This document shows positions 63,001-64,000 of a DNA stretch of 64,000 nt, one piece after another (position 1 is the stretch's first letter; each line of letters starts with the position of its first letter). The stretch is from Centropus unirufus (lineage: Eukaryota; Chordata; Aves; Cuculiformes; Centropidae): NCBI GenBank assembly GCA_013397695.1, contig VYZI01000035.1, positions 2,509,805 to 2,573,804 on the forward strand. Reading direction: 5' to 3'. A model generated the notes under the pieces. It did not search any database. It saw nothing but the letters and a program-made list of their open reading frames with translations, and was not told the DNA's origin. Position numbers and translations under genes: made by a program.

Positions 63001-64000
63001 CTCTGGCATCAGTCAGTGCCGCTTGCTGCTCCCTGAAATGATGCCAGCCACGAAGGGGAGGGCTGGGACAAGCATCACTCCCACCATCCTCCAAACTCCC
63101 AGTATCAGCTGCAGAACAGACCGTGGGTCCTGCTAACTTCACTCTGCAGCTGCTAGGAACAGTATTTCAGCTGCTGATCTGCATTACATTAAGTTGTTGC
63201 CCTAGAAACATAAGTGATATTACAAATTCAAGCTTAAAAAAAAAAAAGTATTTTGCATAAACTTTGCACTTATCCCTATACCTTTTCCCCTCTCCCCCAC
63301 TGCTTAAAAGGCCTAAAACCCAATAAATGCAAATAAAATCAGAGAAACAAATGAAGAAGTCTTCCAATTACAGATAAGGGGCAATGTCCAAGCACTAATA
63401 AAACCTGCATCTTATTGGACATCATATCGAGACCTAAGAAACTAAAATAGCTTTTGCAGTGGGGTTATATTATTCAGGTCCAATTAACAGTGGACGTAAA
63501 AGTGAAATGAGATAAACAGCACCTCATACCAGCAGTCTTATTGAGTCTGTGACATTACCAGAGATCAAAAGAATCATCTACAGCAAGCAACACTCACTGC
63601 AAAAATAAATAAATACATTTTAATGAGCAGGGAAATATCCTGTGTCAAGAATTAGCAACCTGAATGTGAAGCAAGTCTGCCTGACTAATGGAAGAGACTT
63701 TAAAAACATCAGAGTAACTAGAGGCTTGCGACAACAGCTCACCCCATCCCTTCTTAAAACTTAAAATACAGAAAGAAATGTAAACTAATATATATTCTAT
63801 TTCTGCCGGATTAATATTTTTTTTCTGCTCACCTCCTCATAGATTGATATTACTTCTGCATAGGTGTGTTATCTCTCTGTATTTCTACTTCCACAAAGTA
63901 ATAAAAAGCCTAGTATTAATCTGAGGCCAACTCAGAAACAGGAAAAAACAGTCCCAAAAGTCATCTCCCTGTGTCCTCTGAACTTAAACCAAATATATAG
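57081..64000. other. Unique non-coding sequence, no gene supported
   Basis: No coding gene or known transposon is recognised. The longest frame, 62276-62689 plus (137 codons), has no recognisable domain. Local structures are the duplicated GAAGACTTCTTTGTA (60701 and 60727) and the inverted repeat ATGTCCAA/TTGGACAT (63384-63391 and 63415-63422). Poly-A runs occur at about 58013 and 63236-63247. Confidence 0.55.
60701..60741. repeat. Short tandem duplication (26-base period)
   Basis: GAAGACTTCTTTGTA is present at 60701-60715 and again at 60727-60741 without mismatch, separated by AAATGTAAAAC. The identity suggests a recent local duplication. Confidence 0.85.

Overview
This window looks like avian nuclear DNA. 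The best evidence is at least six CR1 (chicken repeat 1) LINE fragments, with the typical eight-base tails such as CATAGAAT repeats, and recognisable pieces of the CR1 reverse-transcriptase reading frame. There are no bacterial gene arrays, no operons, no CRISPR and no convincing tRNA or rRNA gene. The sequence is mostly AT-rich and unique, with many poly-A/poly-T runs and two assembly gaps (9246-9290 and 40498-40550). I found no complete protein-coding gene. The density of sequence and the scattered motif-rich blocks suit either a very long intron or a gene desert beside a developmental gene, but I cannot name that gene.

Layout. 1-7900 is unique sequence without a supported gene. 7900-12500 is the most gene-like part: a CpG-elevated block (about 8560-8963), several strong antisense splice sites, and a candidate TATA-like promoter with a T-rich 5' exon on the minus strand (about 11805 down to 11038, ending in AAG|GTAAGGG). 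12500-25600 is mainly unique, with a motif-rich block near 20300-20760 and a TATA box plus short ORF at 23408-23699. 25690-28275 is a pile of four CR1 fragments in the same orientation; one keeps a damaged reverse-transcriptase domain. 28300-48260 is unique sequence with two small CR1 tails (36737-37036, 38852-38978), a degenerate minisatellite (41191-41293) and several blocks that resemble conserved non-coding elements, including one with three perfect POU octamers within 425 bases (45983-46406). 48265-48985 is a minus-strand CR1. 49340-53800 contains an unusual set of perfect hairpins and palindromes and a candidate small exon at 50878-50957. The rest is unique sequence with one further enhancer-like block near 56460-57080.

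How the parts work together: the only functional proposal I can support is that a minus-strand transcript may start near 11.8 kb, with motif-rich non-coding blocks around it as possible regulators. Everything else is transposon residue or unannotatable unique DNA. I saw no evidence of a novel multi-gene system.
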